NCBI RefSeq assembly: GCF_040567655.1
Contig: NZ_JBEXAC010000002.1
Span: 2,170,001 to 2,234,000, forward strand
Source: Chitinophaga sp. H8
GTDB lineage: Bacteria > Bacteroidota > Bacteroidia > Chitinophagales > Chitinophagaceae
DNA length: 64,000 nt
Direction: 5' to 3'
A program made the translations under genes and the position numbers. Below, in pieces: positions 62,746 through 64,000 of the stretch (positions are counted from its first letter, which is position 1; every line of letters starts with the position of its first letter). The notes beneath the pieces were generated by a model, which did no database searches, was not told the origin of the DNA, and saw only the letters and a list, made by a program, of their open reading frames with translations.

Positions 62746-63939
62746 ATGAATATGGAGCAACCAACCAGTATGGATAAGTATGCCAGCTACAGTGTGGAAA
62801 GTTATCTGGAAGATGACAGATTCATTCAATGGGTTATTATGCCCGATGAAGCAGGGGAGGCGTATTGGCAGCAGGTGATGCACCTGTATCCTGCCCAGGA
62901 ACCCAATTTCCGTGCTGCCCGTCATTTTTTAATGCAGCTGCGGATACAGGACCGTTTCCTGTCAGACACTGCCGTAGCAGCCCTGAGCGCCCGCATATGG
63001 GAAAGTGCCCGCAAGCAGCCGTTAATAGTGCCTTTCATCCGTAAGTATGCTGCAGCCGTATTATTATTGATAGCTGCAACAGGCGTTTGTTATTATTTTC
63101 TGGGTCCTGGTAAAATACCCACCGGGGCAGCCGCCTGGAAAGCCGGGAAGCAAGACAGTGCTTTCCTGGTGCTGGGCAATGGAAAGAAAATTGCCCTGGA
63201 TAGCACCGACCATATCATCCATTACCTCGGTAATAAAGTAGTTATAAACCAGGATACCATTAAAGTAGGCACAACAGCCAGCACGGCTGCGATGGCAATG
63301 AATGAACTGATAGTGCCGGATGGCAGGATCCAGCAACTGGAACTGCCAGATGGTACTTCCGTTTGGGTAAAAGCCCGCAGCCGGCTCCGCTGGCCGGAAA
63401 CATTTGCTGCCGGCAAGCGGGAGGTGAGCCTGCAGGGAGAAGCCTATTTTGAAGTAGCGCAAAACAGCACACAACCTTTTGCGGTAAGTACCAACAACTA
63501 CCGTATAGATGTACTGGGCACAGGTTTCAATGTAGCCACTGCCAAATCAAAAACAGCCTTTGAAGCCATTCTCGAAACCGGAAAGATTGCCATTACCGGA
63601 TTGCAGGAAAACAGTACCCCCATCATACTGAAACCCGGACAACGGGCCGCATTGAATCCCGCAGGTACTGCCCTGGAAATTACAGCTGTAAATACTGCGT
63701 TGTACACCTCTTGGCGTTCCGGATTATTGTTGTTTGAACATAAAAGTCTGCAGGAAGTAATGGAAGACCTGCGGGATTATTATCACGTAAGATTTGATAT
63801 TCAGGACCCGGCACTGGCAGCATTGCCTATCTCCGGGAAACTGACACTCACCACAGATATTCAGGAAGTAATGAAAGTAGTAGCAACTGTAGCAGAGGTC
63901 CAATTTACTATAGCCGACGACGTCATCCGTATTTATTAA
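62746..63939 (+). CDS. FecR4, transmembrane anti-sigma factor
   Basis: 397 residues. Head domain YLEDDRFIQWVIMPDEAGEAYWQQVMH; membrane helix YAAAVLLLIAATGVCYYFLG near 104-123; FecR domain IVPDGRIQQLELPDGTSVWV, SLQGEAYFEVAQN, YRIDVLGTGFNVATA; closing LRDYYHVRFDIQD. The head is shorter and more acidic than in FecR2 and FecR3. ATGs at codons 3 and 6 are possible starts. A SusC gene is expected just after the window end. The remaining 61 bases hold nothing recognisable. Confidence 0.92.
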   Translation: MNMEQPTSMDKYASYSVESYLEDDRFIQWVIMPDEAGEAYWQQVMHLYPAQEPNFRAARHFLMQLRIQDRFLSDTAVAALSARIWESARKQPLIVPFIRKYAAAVLLLIAATGVCYYFLGPGKIPTGAAAWKAGKQDSAFLVLGNGKKIALDSTDHIIHYLGNKVVINQDTIKVGTTASTAAMAMNELIVPDGRIQQLELPDGTSVWVKARSRLRWPETFAAGKREVSLQGEAYFEVAQNSTQPFAVSTNNYRIDVLGTGFNVATAKSKTAFEAILETGKIAITGLQENSTPIILKPGQRAALNPAGTALEITAVNTALYTSWRSGLLLFEHKSLQEVMEDLRDYYHVRFDIQDPALAALPISGKLTLTTDIQEVMKVVATVAEVQFTIADDVIRIY

Positions 63940-64000
63940 TCACACTTTTATCAGCAGGAACATTTTAACATCAGCATACCAGTAGCAACAAAAACCAAAA

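Overview
The window reads as a chromosomal segment of a Bacteroidota soil/gut-type glycan degrader, most probably of the Chitinophaga group. The evidence is direct: three complete SusC/SusD pairs, several ECF sigma/FecR units, an STN-carrying SusC type, Bacteroidota-style promoters (TTTG / TAnnTTTG) and abundant Sec and lipoprotein signals. No rRNA, tRNA, CRISPR array, phage module or intact insertion sequence was seen.

Layout. 1-2393 has no intact gene; it holds a Fic-gene relic and several palindromic and tandem repeats. 2394-13797 is a glycan-use region: alpha-L-fucosidase, an exported alpha/beta hydrolase, a LuxR regulator with a degraded receiver domain, a pectin-lyase-fold lipoprotein, SusC1/SusD1 and a PF10091/GH144-like glucanase. 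13831-14774 is an AT-rich HigBA-type toxin-antitoxin pair. 15336-16649 encodes a sigma-like/transmembrane/TPR fusion. 16808-21533 is a MarR regulator divergent from an EmrA-EmrB-TolC efflux operon. 21613-22385 is a GNAT-toxin/DUF1778-antitoxin pair with a perfect operator. 22600-25850 carries mannonate dehydratase, glycerate 2-kinase and a small periplasmic protein. 25995-30538 has two exported amidohydrolase-superfamily proteins that lack metal ligands in whole or in part.

30688-45355 is the most distinctive region: two ECF sigma factors, FecR, SusC2/SusD2, then a tight gene row of a Tat-exported protein of unknown family, a creatininase homologue with altered motifs, a FucP-like permease, a split UxaA-type dehydratase and a fuconolactonase-like hydrolase. 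I infer one import-and-catabolism unit for a deoxysugar or sugar-acid ligand, possibly via a non-phosphorylated lactone/aldonate route. 45392-46326 is a DUF6922/AbiEii-like pair. 46428-50962 holds a DUF4397 lipoprotein, a beta-propeller lipoprotein, an alpha/beta hydrolase and a nucleotidyltransferase. 51195-57562 is FecR-SusC3-SusD3 without a local sigma gene. 57734-61913 joins a TonB-dependent receptor to a LytS/LytTR two-component pair. 61993-63939 is a further ECF sigma/FecR pair, presumably with its SusC beyond the window.

Cutting across all this is a dispersed repeat built of 7-base units (GCTNNTA or GCTNNGA), arranged as inverted arms around a short core with GTGTTTTGTT at the inner edge of the left arm. 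It occurs at six places. It enters the reading frame of the GH144-like protein at its N-terminus, supplies the last residues of the glycerate kinase, ends at the stop codon of the sigma/TPR gene, and occupies the place where the sigma gene of the third FecR unit would be expected. I regard it as the best candidate for an undescribed element.
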